Shown here: positions 1 through 6,995 of the stretch, piece by piece | Layout of the letters: every line of letters starts with the position of its first letter | How positions within the stretch are numbered: the stretch's first letter is position 1 | Origin: Candidatus Aerophobota bacterium | Lineage (GTDB): Bacteria; Aerophobota; Aerophobia; Aerophobales; B3-G15 | NCBI GenBank assembly: GCA_021162265.1 | Contig: JAGGZA010000027.1 | Coordinates: 1-7,151 of the forward strand | Direction: 5' to 3' | Length of the DNA: 7,151 nt | Notes under the pieces: model-generated | What the model was told of the DNA's origin: nothing | Seen by the model: the letters and a program-made list of their open reading frames with translations, nothing else | The model's database searches: none | Position numbers and translations under genes: made by a program

Positions 1-2
1 AA

Positions 3-971
3 CAAAGAGAAGATAGGATTATGCCAGTTACCTTTGAACTTTTAAGTGCGGGAAGGAAGCTTGCCGATGACCTGGGAGAGAGTTTATCGGTAATCCTATT
101 AGATAAGGTGGAGGATAAGGTAAGGATACTTAAAAATTATCCTGTTGACAGGATATACCTTGTAAGACATTCTCTCCTTGGTGAATACAGGACAAACCTT
201 TATGCAAAAGTTTTAACCTCTCTTATTGAAAAATTTAAACCAGAGATTATCCTCATGGGAGCTACAAGTATAGGAAGGGACCTTGCTCCCAGAGTTGCCT
301 CTCGCATTAAGACAGGTCTCACCGCAAACTGCACTTCCCTTAAAGTAGATAAAGAGAAAAGATGCCTTGTTCAAATCTGTCCTGCCTTTGGTGGAAACAT
401 AATGGCAAGTATTATAACCCCTTACACAAGACCCCAGATGGCAACAGTAAGGCCTAAGGTAATGGAGAAGATGCTTCCCTCTTCCTCCTCAAAAACCCAG
501 GTTATTGAAGTTAAACCTGATTTAAGTGGTGAGGATGAGCTTGTGAAGATAGTTGACAGAATAAGAGAGGAGGCAGGGGTTGAGGATCTGCAGGAAGCTG
601 AAGTTATAGTCTCAGGGGGAAGAGGTCTTGGCAAACCTGAGAACTTTTCTCTTATAAGAAAACTCGCAGAACTTTTAGGTGGTGCAGTAGGAGCATCTCG
701 TGCTGTTGTTGATGCAGGGTGGATTCCCTCCTATCATCAGGTTGGACAGACCGGGAAAACTGTTCAGCCAAAACTTTATATTGCCTGTGGTATATCAGGT
801 GCTATCCAGCACCAGGTAGGAATGAGAAACTCAGAGGTTATAATAGCAATAAATAAGGACCCGGAAGCTCCCATTTTCAATATAGCAACCTATGGTATAG
901 TTGAGGATCTGCACAGGTTTTTGCCAGCCTTAATAGATAAGCTGGAGAAACTCTCCTCTGGAAAGGGATAA
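3..971 (+). CDS. etfA: Electron transfer flavoprotein alpha subunit (5' end cut by the window)
   Basis: EtfA pairs with EtfB to form a soluble FAD flavoprotein that passes electrons from acyl-CoA and related dehydrogenases, or bifurcates them from NADH. The FAD-binding C-terminal domain is clear. Numbered from the first Met in the window (base 21), it shows GGRGLGKPENF at 199-209, the arginine of GASRAVVDAGW at 227, GQTG at 243-246, SGAIQHQVGM at 259-268 and NIATYGIVEDL at 287-297. The frame is open back to the edge and reads QREDRI before that Met. This matches the family pattern (EQR-D-G-K, then PVSFELLS), so the Met at base 21 is probably internal and about 10 to 20 residues plus the true start lie outside. 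etfB would be expected just upstream. The downstream nuclease gene starts 9 bases after the stop, suggesting co-transcription. Family assignment is very secure. Whether the complex bifurcates cannot be told from this subunit alone. Confidence 0.95.
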   Translation, partial: QREDRIMPVTFELLSAGRKLADDLGESLSVILLDKVEDKVRILKNYPVDRIYLVRHSLLGEYRTNLYAKVLTSLIEKFKPEIILMGATSIGRDLAPRVASRIKTGLTANCTSLKVDKEKRCLVQICPAFGGNIMASIITPYTRPQMATVRPKVMEKMLPSSSSKTQVIEVKPDLSGEDELVKIVDRIREEAGVEDLQEAEVIVSGGRGLGKPENFSLIRKLAELLGGAVGASRAVVDAGWIPSYHQVGQTGKTVQPKLYIACGISGAIQHQVGMRNSEVIIAINKDPEAPIFNIATYGIVEDLHRFLPALIDKLEKLSSGKG

Positions 972-980
972 AAGTAGGAA

Positions 981-2219
981 ATGCCATTTATAGCTGACCT
1001 TCATATTCATTCAAAGTACAGCAGGGCGACCTCCAGGGATATGGATATTCCCAATCTCGATAGGGCTGCTCAAATGAAAGGGTTAGACCTTTTGGGAACT
1101 GGAGACTTTACCCATCCTCTCTGGAGAGCTTATCTTAAAAAGAATCTTTCTCCAGTTGCTCCAGGAATATTTAAATATAAAAAGACCCTTTTTATGTTGA
1201 GTTGTGAGGTTAGCAACGTTTTTTATAAAAAGGGAAAACTTAGAAAAATTCACAACATTGTTTTTGCAAGAGACTTTAACATAGCAGAAAAGATAAGTAA
1301 CAGGCTTGAAAGATTTGGAGACCTTTACTCTGATGGTCGTCCTACCTTAAAATTAGAGGCTAAAGAGCTTGTGAAGATTTTGTTAGATGTGGATGAGGAG
1401 ATCATTATAATTCCTGCTCATGTGTGGACTCCCTGGTTTTCCCTATTTGGATCTAATTCTGGTTTTGATTCAGTTGAAGAGTGCTTTGAAGAAATGACAG
1501 AGTACGTGTATGCACTTGAGACAGGTTTAAGCAGTGATCCAGCCATGAACTGGCAGATTTCATCTCTTGACAGATTTACCCTTGTCTCTAATTCTGATGC
1601 CCATTCTCCTGGCAATCTGGGAAGAGAAGCCAACGTTTTTTTAAAACCCGTTGATTACAATGTTATAAAAAAGGTCTTAAAGGAGAAGGATAGAAATATT
1701 TTTCTTTATACAGTTGAATTTTTTCCTCAGGAGGGTAAGTATCACTGGGACGGTCACAGGAAATGTGGTGTCTCTCTTTCCCCTGTTCAGGCTATTAAAA
1801 ATGGGAATATTTGTCCCAGGTGTGGAAAGAAGTTAACGCTGGGTGTGATGCATAGAGTGAAGATGTTGGCCGATCGCGAGGAAGGCTTTGTCCCTCCCCA
1901 AAGCATACCTTTTAAAAGAGTTGTTCCTCTTAGGGAAATAATTGCTGAATCATTGCAGCAGGGAGTTGCAACTAAACTGGTGGATGAAACTTATACCAAA
2001 ATTGTCAGTCAATTTGGAGGGGAGATGAAAGTTTTGCTGGATGTTTCTCTTGAGGAGCTGTCAGGGTTTATTCCTCTCAGGATAGCAGAAGGGATAAAAA
2101 GGGTGAGAGAAGGTAAGGTGAAAATTAGCTGTGGCTATGATGGAGTATATGGCAAGGTAAGGATATTTGACGAACAGGAACGAGACAATGAAAGTGGCGA
2201 ACAATTAAGCCTTTTTTAA
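981..2219 (+). CDS. Endonuclease Q family PHP-domain DNA repair nuclease
   Basis: This 412-residue protein belongs to the EndoQ/TIGR00375 family. Characterised archaeal members nick DNA 5' of deaminated bases (uracil, hypoxanthine, xanthine) and abasic sites. The N-terminal PHP metal-binding domain shows DLHIHSKYS with H8 and H10, GTGDFTHP with D42 and H45, E76 in SCEVSN, H91, H147 in PAHVWTPW, E180 and SDAH with D206 and H208. A zinc-knuckle region follows, with C262 and a CPRCGK pair at C278 and C281; the fourth ligand is unclear. The C-terminal region keeps a YDGVYG block at 386-391. The last five residues, QLSLF at 408-412, match the beta-clamp-binding motif. The ATG at 981 is right because the first metal motif starts five residues later. 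The Shine-Dalgarno is weak and probably lies in the AAGGGA at the etfA stop. The gene closes the etf transcript before a terminator. The family call is strong; activity on specific lesions is inferred. Confidence 0.9.
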   Translation: MPFIADLHIHSKYSRATSRDMDIPNLDRAAQMKGLDLLGTGDFTHPLWRAYLKKNLSPVAPGIFKYKKTLFMLSCEVSNVFYKKGKLRKIHNIVFARDFNIAEKISNRLERFGDLYSDGRPTLKLEAKELVKILLDVDEEIIIIPAHVWTPWFSLFGSNSGFDSVEECFEEMTEYVYALETGLSSDPAMNWQISSLDRFTLVSNSDAHSPGNLGREANVFLKPVDYNVIKKVLKEKDRNIFLYTVEFFPQEGKYHWDGHRKCGVSLSPVQAIKNGNICPRCGKKLTLGVMHRVKMLADREEGFVPPQSIPFKRVVPLREIIAESLQQGVATKLVDETYTKIVSQFGGEMKVLLDVSLEELSGFIPLRIAEGIKRVREGKVKISCGYDGVYGKVRIFDEQERDNESGEQLSLF

Positions 2220-2261
2220 TTTCTTAAAGGTATATTATTTTAAATTAAATATTATAAATTT

Positions 2262-2292
2262 AAAAAAGGAGGAGAGCTTTCTCCTCCTTTTT
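2262..2292 (+). terminator. Intrinsic terminator after the etfA-EndoQ transcript
   Basis: GGAGGAGA at 2268-2275 pairs perfectly with TCTCCTCC at 2280-2287 around a four-base GCTT loop. Five T residues follow at 2288-2292, and six A residues precede the stem, so the pairing can extend with A-T pairs. It lies 43 bases after the nuclease stop codon and upstream of the proS promoter, separating the two transcripts. The A-run would let it act on the opposite strand too, but no minus-strand gene is seen here to need it. Confidence 0.9.
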
Positions 2293-2305
2293 ATATGCCG
2301 AAATG

Positions 2306-2333
2306 TTGACATAAGCTTATAAAGTTATATTAT
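2306..2333 (+). promoter_or_regulatory. Sigma-70/SigA-type promoter for proS-nusA-infB-ylxP
   Basis: A perfect TTGACA -35 box at 2306-2311 is followed after 16 bases by TATTAT at 2328-2333, a five-of-six match to the -10 consensus. Transcription would start near 2340, giving a leader of under 20 bases before the GTG at 2357. That leaves no room for a T-box or other riboswitch. The placement, just after a terminator and just before the first gene of the operon, supports the call. Confidence 0.75.
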
Positions 2334-2344
2334 TTAAAGGAAAT

Positions 2345-2350
2345 GAGGAG
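2345..2350 (+). promoter_or_regulatory. Ribosome binding site for the GTG start of proS
   Basis: GAGGAG ends six bases before the GTG at 2357, an ideal Shine-Dalgarno distance. It supports GTG rather than a downstream codon as the start, and the resulting N-terminus (MRLSHYLFFTSK) fits bacterial ProRS. An ATG at 2343 overlaps this site but opens a frame of only five codons. Confidence 0.8.
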
Positions 2351-2356
2351 TAAAAG

Positions 2357-4057
2357 GTGAGACTTTCGCATTATTTATTTTTTACAAGTAAACAGGTTCC
2401 TGCTGAGGCAGAGTTGATTAGTCATCAGTTGATGTTGAGAGCCGGGTTGATAAAACAGGTGGCATCCGGTCTTTACTCTTTTCTTCCTTTAGGATACCGT
2501 ATCTTGGATAAGGTTGTCTCCATAGTAAGAGAGGAAATGGATAAGGCTGGGGCACAGCAGCTTCTTTTGCCTTTTGTTCAACCAGCTGATCTCTGGAAGA
2601 AAAGTGGCAGATGGGATGAGTATGGGGAAGAACTATTACGTTTTCAAGATCGCAAGGGTAGTTGGTTTGTTCTTTCGCCGACACACGAGGAGCTTATTAC
2701 CGATTTAGCAGCAGAAATATTAACTTCTTATAAGAAGTTGCCGGTTACCGTTTATCAGATTCAAATAAAGTTTAGAGATGAGATTCGTCCCAGGGGAGGT
2801 GTGATACGAGCAAGGGAGTTCCTGATGAAAGATGCTTATAGCTTTTGTGAAGATGAAGAACAAATGAAAGATATCTACGAAAGGATGAGATCGGCTTATG
2901 AGAGAGTATTTTCACGATGCGGTCTGGACTGTAAAGTAGTTGAGGCAGAGAGTGGTCCTATAGGAGGGGATATATCTCATGAATTTATAGCACTTTCGCC
3001 TGCAGGAGAGGATAAGGTAGTGGAGTGCAATAGTTGTGGGTATTCAGCAAAACTTGAAAGAGCAACCTCTATTCCGTCTCAGCAAGTGGATAAAGAGGAT
3101 GAAAAACAGCTTGAGGAAATTGAAACTCCGGGAGTGAAGAGTATAGAAAGTTTAAGCAGTTTTCTTGCTCTTCCTATGAGAAAGCTTTTGAAGACAATTA
3201 TTTATCAAACAGAAAAGGGATATGTTGGAGTTGTATTAAGAGGTGATTATGACATAAATGAGGAAAAGCTCAAGAAGTTGCTTAAGGCAAAGGAGATTCA
3301 TCTTGCATCAGAGGAAGAGGTACGCGAGGAATTAGGAATGGAAGTAGGTTTTGTGGGTCCTGTAGAGGCTAACAACAAGTTACTTTTTGTGGTAGATGAG
3401 ACTGTAATGCAGGGGAAAAATTTTGTAGCCGGGGCTAATAAAAAGGATACGCATTTTGTTAATGTCAATCCAGGGAGAGATTTTTCTCCTTATCTTGTGG
3501 GAGACATAAGGTTTGTTTCAGAAGGGGACAAATGTCCCCTTTGCGGTTCTCTTCTCCAGGTAAAAAGAGGACTTGAGGTTGGGCATCTTTTCAATCTTGG
3601 ATACAGGTATTCTTCTAAGTTAGGAGCTTCTTTTCTCGATAAAATGGGGAATAAGCGCCCTATATTAATGGGATGTTATGGTATTGGTGTGTCCCGAATT
3701 CCTGCAGCTATTGTGGAACAAAATCATGACGATGAAGGGATTATCTGGCCGATGGAGGTCGCTCCATTTAAAGCAGTCATAATTCCTACATCAAATGAGA
3801 CTTTTAATTTTTCTCAGCAGCTTTATTTAAAGCTGAGGGATGTTTCAGAGGAGATATTATGGGATGATAGAGATATATCAGCAGGAGTAAAATTTAAAGA
3901 TTCTGATCTTATTGGTATTCCTTTAAAGATAATTGTTGGCAATACTTTTTTAAAAGAAGGAAAGATAGAAATTAAAAAGAGGAAAGATGGGCAACTTATA
4001 AAGGTAAGCAAAGAAAAAATTGTTGGGAAATTGATGGAGTTAATGCAGTATGGATAA
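2357..4057 (+). CDS. proS: Prolyl-tRNA synthetase, bacterial type with INS editing domain
   Basis: This class II aminoacyl-tRNA synthetase attaches proline to tRNA-Pro in the cytoplasm. At 566 residues it is the normal length for the bacterial type (E. coli about 572). The catalytic core shows SPTHEE at 107-112, motif 2 with FRDEIRPRGG at 139-148 and REFLMKDAYSF at 153-163, and motif 3 with GCYGIGVSR at 439-447. The inserted editing domain, which hydrolyses mischarged Ala-tRNA-Pro, spans about 225-400. It contains K279 in RKLLKT, at the position of the editing lysine known in E. coli. Cysteine pairs C224/C227 and C393/C396 flank it, a pattern I recall in related bacterial ProRS. The C-terminal anticodon-binding domain begins near 468 and includes WDDRDISAGVKFKDSDLIGIP. 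The gene begins with GTG, is the first of its operon behind its own promoter, and its last 8 bases overlap nusA, implying translational coupling. Confidence 0.97.
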   Translation: MRLSHYLFFTSKQVPAEAELISHQLMLRAGLIKQVASGLYSFLPLGYRILDKVVSIVREEMDKAGAQQLLLPFVQPADLWKKSGRWDEYGEELLRFQDRKGSWFVLSPTHEELITDLAAEILTSYKKLPVTVYQIQIKFRDEIRPRGGVIRAREFLMKDAYSFCEDEEQMKDIYERMRSAYERVFSRCGLDCKVVEAESGPIGGDISHEFIALSPAGEDKVVECNSCGYSAKLERATSIPSQQVDKEDEKQLEEIETPGVKSIESLSSFLALPMRKLLKTIIYQTEKGYVGVVLRGDYDINEEKLKKLLKAKEIHLASEEEVREELGMEVGFVGPVEANNKLLFVVDETVMQGKNFVAGANKKDTHFVNVNPGRDFSPYLVGDIRFVSEGDKCPLCGSLLQVKRGLEVGHLFNLGYRYSSKLGASFLDKMGNKRPILMGCYGIGVSRIPAAIVEQNHDDEGIIWPMEVAPFKAVIIPTSNETFNFSQQLYLKLRDVSEEILWDDRDISAGVKFKDSDLIGIPLKIIVGNTFLKEGKIEIKKRKDGQLIKVSKEKIVGKLMELMQYG

Positions 4058-5276
4058 GAGAGAGTTATTTTCAGTTCTTGAGTCTATCCGGCGCGAAAGA
4101 GGAATTCCTCAGGAAAGCTTACTTGAGGGTATCAAGGAAGCTCTCTATTTTGCTTATAAGAAAAAATATGGTCGTCCTCCTCGAGACCTATGGATGGTTC
4201 TGGATGAAGATAAGGGAGAATTTAAGGTTTTTGTGAAGAAGTTAGTTGTGGATAGAGTTAGAAATAAAGCCGTAGAAATTTCTCTTGAAGAGGCTAAAAA
4301 TATAAATTCTGAGATTAAAGTTGGGGAAGAGGTTGAACTTGAAGTTAATCCCCTTGATTTTAGTCGAATAGCTGCCAGTACTGGAAAGCACGTTATGATG
4401 CAGCAAATTGTAGAGAAAGAGAAGGATAGAATTTATGAAGAGTTCAAGAAGAAAGAGGGGGAGCTTATAAGTGGCACGGTCAGGTATAAAACTGACCGCT
4501 TTATCTTAATTGATCTTGGTAAGGTGGAGGGTATTTTACCGGAGAGGGAAAGCTTACCAAGAAGATCTTATAAGCAGGGAGAAAGAGTTCTTGCTTATGT
4601 TATGCAGGTTAAAAGAGAACCCAGAGGACCTCATATTCTTCTGTCTCAGACTCATCCAAATTTTTTGCGCAGACTTTTTGAAAGAGAGGTTCCTGAGATT
4701 GGAGAAGGTATAGTTAAAATAAGGCAGATTAAAAGAGATGCAGGAAGAAGAGCCAAGGTTGTGGTAGAATCTCAGGATGATAAGGTTGATCCTGTTGGAG
4801 CATGCGTGGGTCTACGTGGCTCAAGAATAAAGGCTATTTTAAAGGAGATGGGTTCTGAGAGAATAGATATAATTAAATACAGTCCTGACATTGCTGAGTT
4901 TATTAAAAATGCTCTAAAGCCAGCAGAAATTCAGGAAGTCAAAGTAGATTCAAGAAAGAAAGAGGCAAAGGTTATAGTTGGAGATGACCAGCTCTCTCTT
5001 GCAATTGGAGCCAATGGAGAAAATGTAAAATTAGCAGCAAAGCTTACTGGGTGGCAAATAGACATTCGCTCTCTTGGACAGATAGAAAAGGAAGCACATC
5101 TTCTACAGGACCTCCCCGGGGTAGGAGAAAAAATACTTGCCTCTTTGAGAAAACACGGTTTTCTAACTTTGAAAGACATAGTAAGAGGCGGTTTGGAGAA
5201 ACTTTCACAGGTAGAGGGAATCGGTCCAAAAATGGCGGAGAGGATTTTAAAAAGAGCCCAGGAAAAACTGGATTAG
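4050..5276 (+). CDS. nusA: Transcription termination/antitermination factor NusA
   Basis: NusA binds RNA polymerase and nascent RNA and modulates pausing, termination and antitermination. Domains in order are an N-terminal polymerase-binding domain (about 1-125, with ALYFAYKKKYG at 31-41), an S1 RNA-binding domain (about 137-200, SGTVRYKTDR through ILLSQTHP), KH1 (about 201-280, DPVGACVGLRGSRI) and KH2 (about 295-345, QLSLAIGANGENVKLAAK). A C-terminal helix-hairpin-helix pair spans about 350-405, with LPGVGEKI and VEGIGPKMAERI. At 408 residues it is shorter than E. coli NusA (495), which has two acidic repeats, and longer than forms that stop after KH2. The ATG overlaps the end of proS by 8 bases, and a GGAG lies ten bases upstream inside proS. 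rimP, the usual upstream neighbour, is absent. infB follows after 16 bases. Confidence 0.97.
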   Translation: MDKRELFSVLESIRRERGIPQESLLEGIKEALYFAYKKKYGRPPRDLWMVLDEDKGEFKVFVKKLVVDRVRNKAVEISLEEAKNINSEIKVGEEVELEVNPLDFSRIAASTGKHVMMQQIVEKEKDRIYEEFKKKEGELISGTVRYKTDRFILIDLGKVEGILPERESLPRRSYKQGERVLAYVMQVKREPRGPHILLSQTHPNFLRRLFEREVPEIGEGIVKIRQIKRDAGRRAKVVVESQDDKVDPVGACVGLRGSRIKAILKEMGSERIDIIKYSPDIAEFIKNALKPAEIQEVKVDSRKKEAKVIVGDDQLSLAIGANGENVKLAAKLTGWQIDIRSLGQIEKEAHLLQDLPGVGEKILASLRKHGFLTLKDIVRGGLEKLSQVEGIGPKMAERILKRAQEKLD

Positions 5277-5277
5277 T

Positions 5278-5285
5278 TAAGGAGG
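5278..5285 (+). promoter_or_regulatory. Strong Shine-Dalgarno for the TTG start of infB
   Basis: TAAGGAGG is a near-perfect anti-16S match and ends seven bases before the TTG at 5293. An in-frame stop at 5278-5280 rules out an earlier start, and no ATG or GTG lies between that stop and the TTG. The only nearby ATG (5286) is out of frame, touches the SD and is followed at once by a TAA. Confidence 0.85.
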
Positions 5286-5292
5286 ATGTAAT

Positions 5293-6972
5293 TTGCGAGT
5301 TTATGAGCTGGCAAGGAAGTTAAAGGTTCCAACTAAGAAGTTGTTAAATATTTTATCTGAGTGGGGGATAGAAGGAAAGACCAATTTAAGTGGCTTAACC
5401 TCTCAGGAGATTAAAGAGATCGAGGAGATTCTTAAGGAAAGGTCTTTAGAGGAAAAACCTGCAGGGAAAGTTTTACCTGCGAGAGATCCCATTGTCACTT
5501 TCCTGGGACATGTAGATCATGGCAAAACTTCTCTTCTGGATGCTATTCGTAATACTCAGGTAGCTCGGAGTGAGGTAGGAGGTATTACCCAAAAAATCGG
5601 GGCTTCAGAAATATACTTTCAGGGAAGAAGAATAGTTTTTATCGACACACCGGGGCACGAAGCATTTACTGCCATGAGGGCACAGGGAGCCCGAGTCACA
5701 GATATCGCTGTTTTAGTTATAGCTGCTGATGATGGAGTTATGCCTCAAACCGAAGAAGCCATAAGCCATGCTCGAGCAGCAAATGTTCCTATTCTGGTAG
5801 CAATAAATAAAATAGATAAGGAAAACGCTAATCCGGAGAGAGTTAGAAGACAACTCACCAAGTATGATCTGACTCCCGAAGAGTGGGGAGGAGAGACTAT
5901 ATGTGTTGAGGTTTCTGCTTTAAAGAAAAAGGGGTTAGACGAGCTTTTGGAGATGATACTTTTGCAGGCAGAGATAATGGAGTTAACAGCAGATCCGGAT
6001 GGAAAACTTGAGGCAGTGGTTGTGGAAAGTGAAGTACATCGAAAAAAAGGACCCTGTTCTACTCTGATAGTTAAGCAGGGAACTTTAAGGGAAGGCGATG
6101 TGATTATAGGAGGAGAGGTTTATGGCAGGGTAAGGGCTCTTATAAACTGGAGAGGAAAAAGGTTAAAGGAAGCTGGTCCTTCCACTCCTGTGCAGGTGTT
6201 GGGTCTTTCTGATGTGGCTTTGCCTGGTCAGATTTTTACCAGAGCAGATAGTGAGAAAGTAGCAAGACGTATGGCAGAAGAAACAAAGGAAAAATTAAGG
6301 TCTCAGAGTATGCGCAAGAGGGAAAAGGTAACACTTGAAAGTATATTTAGCTCTCCTAAAAAAGAAGTTAAAACTCTTAATATAGTTTTCAGAGCCGATA
6401 CACAGGGAAGTTTAAGAGCTATTGCCGATGTTTTGAGTAATATGGGAGATGAAGAGGTGAAGGTGGAGATAATATCTCAAGGAATTGGGGAGGTGAAAAA
6501 ATCAGATATATTGCTTGCTTCAAGTTCAAGAGCTATAGTAGTGGGATTTAATGTTGAGGTTAGTCCTGAGATTAGGTCTCTTGCCAGCCAGGAAAAAGTT
6601 GAAATAAGAGAGTATCAGATAATATATGATATCATTAAGGATATTAAACTGGCTCTCAAGGGGATGTTGGAGCCTGTTTATACTGAGCAATTAATAGCAA
6701 AGGCTGAGGTCAGGAACACATTCAGGATTACTCATGTGGGGTTAATAGCTGGCTGCTATGTGACTCAGGGAAAGGTGGTCAAAGGAGCTATGGTGAGAGT
6801 AGTCAGACAGGGAGAATCTGTAGGAAAGGGAGAAATTGTTAGCCTTAAAAGGTTTGATCGAGATGTCAACGAAGTTTCTGCTGGTCTTGAATGCGGGATT
6901 AAGATAGAAGGTGTTGATGATATACGAAAGGAAGACTTGATAGAAGTTTATGAGCAGAAAAGAATAAGGTAA
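5293..6972 (+). CDS. infB: Translation initiation factor IF-2, compact form
   Basis: IF2 is the GTPase that recruits fMet-tRNA to the 30S subunit and promotes 50S joining. The N-terminal IF2N domain (about 1-47, MRVYELARKLKVPTKKLL) is joined by only about 18 residues to the G domain. That domain shows G1 GHVDHGKT at 72-79, switch I GGITQ at 96-100, G3 DTPGH at 118-122, G4 NKID at 172-175 and G5 SAL at 208-210. Domain II follows (about 230-325), then domain III with RADTQGSLRAI at 367-377, and the C-terminal fMet-tRNA-binding domain (about 455-559). The full length of 559 residues is short beside B. subtilis (about 716) and E. coli (890); the loss is in the N-terminal extension and linker, not in the core. 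The TTG start is supported by an excellent SD and by the family N-terminus. It lies between nusA and ylxP. Confidence 0.97.
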   Translation: MRVYELARKLKVPTKKLLNILSEWGIEGKTNLSGLTSQEIKEIEEILKERSLEEKPAGKVLPARDPIVTFLGHVDHGKTSLLDAIRNTQVARSEVGGITQKIGASEIYFQGRRIVFIDTPGHEAFTAMRAQGARVTDIAVLVIAADDGVMPQTEEAISHARAANVPILVAINKIDKENANPERVRRQLTKYDLTPEEWGGETICVEVSALKKKGLDELLEMILLQAEIMELTADPDGKLEAVVVESEVHRKKGPCSTLIVKQGTLREGDVIIGGEVYGRVRALINWRGKRLKEAGPSTPVQVLGLSDVALPGQIFTRADSEKVARRMAEETKEKLRSQSMRKREKVTLESIFSSPKKEVKTLNIVFRADTQGSLRAIADVLSNMGDEEVKVEIISQGIGEVKKSDILLASSSRAIVVGFNVEVSPEIRSLASQEKVEIREYQIIYDIIKDIKLALKGMLEPVYTEQLIAKAEVRNTFRITHVGLIAGCYVTQGKVVKGAMVRVVRQGESVGKGEIVSLKRFDRDVNEVSAGLECGIKIEGVDDIRKEDLIEVYEQKRIR

Positions 6973-6995
6973 TGTTTTATTATTTAATTTTGTAA

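Noticed and set aside
21..23. ATG as the true start of etfA
   Set aside because: The frame is open upstream to the window edge, and the residues before it (QREDRI) match the conserved family N-terminus. The Met is most likely internal.
422..634. Minus-strand open frame inside etfA
   Set aside because: It is low-complexity Ser/Thr-rich, lies wholly inside a clear gene and shows no recognisable family feature.
1418..1633. Minus-strand open frame inside the EndoQ-family gene
   Set aside because: It is antisense to the metal-binding domain, whose coding sense is unmistakable, and it has no ribosome binding site or motif.
2238..2265. AT-only inverted repeat (TTTTAAAT and ATTTAAAA around a 12-base loop)
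   Set aside because: All pairs are A-T and the loop is long, so the hairpin would be weak. It is expected by chance in this AT-rich spacer, and the GC-containing stem next to it is the real terminator.
2293..2356. T-box or other riboswitch ahead of proS
   Set aside because: The leader between the predicted start point and the GTG is under 20 bases, and no T-box core sequence or specifier stem is visible.
2418..2684. Minus-strand open frame inside proS
   Set aside because: It is antisense to a conserved catalytic region and has no recognisable product.
5051..5323. Plus-strand frame overlapping nusA and infB
   Set aside because: It runs out of frame through the NusA HhH domain and the IF2 start; the low-complexity Arg/Ser-rich product matches nothing.
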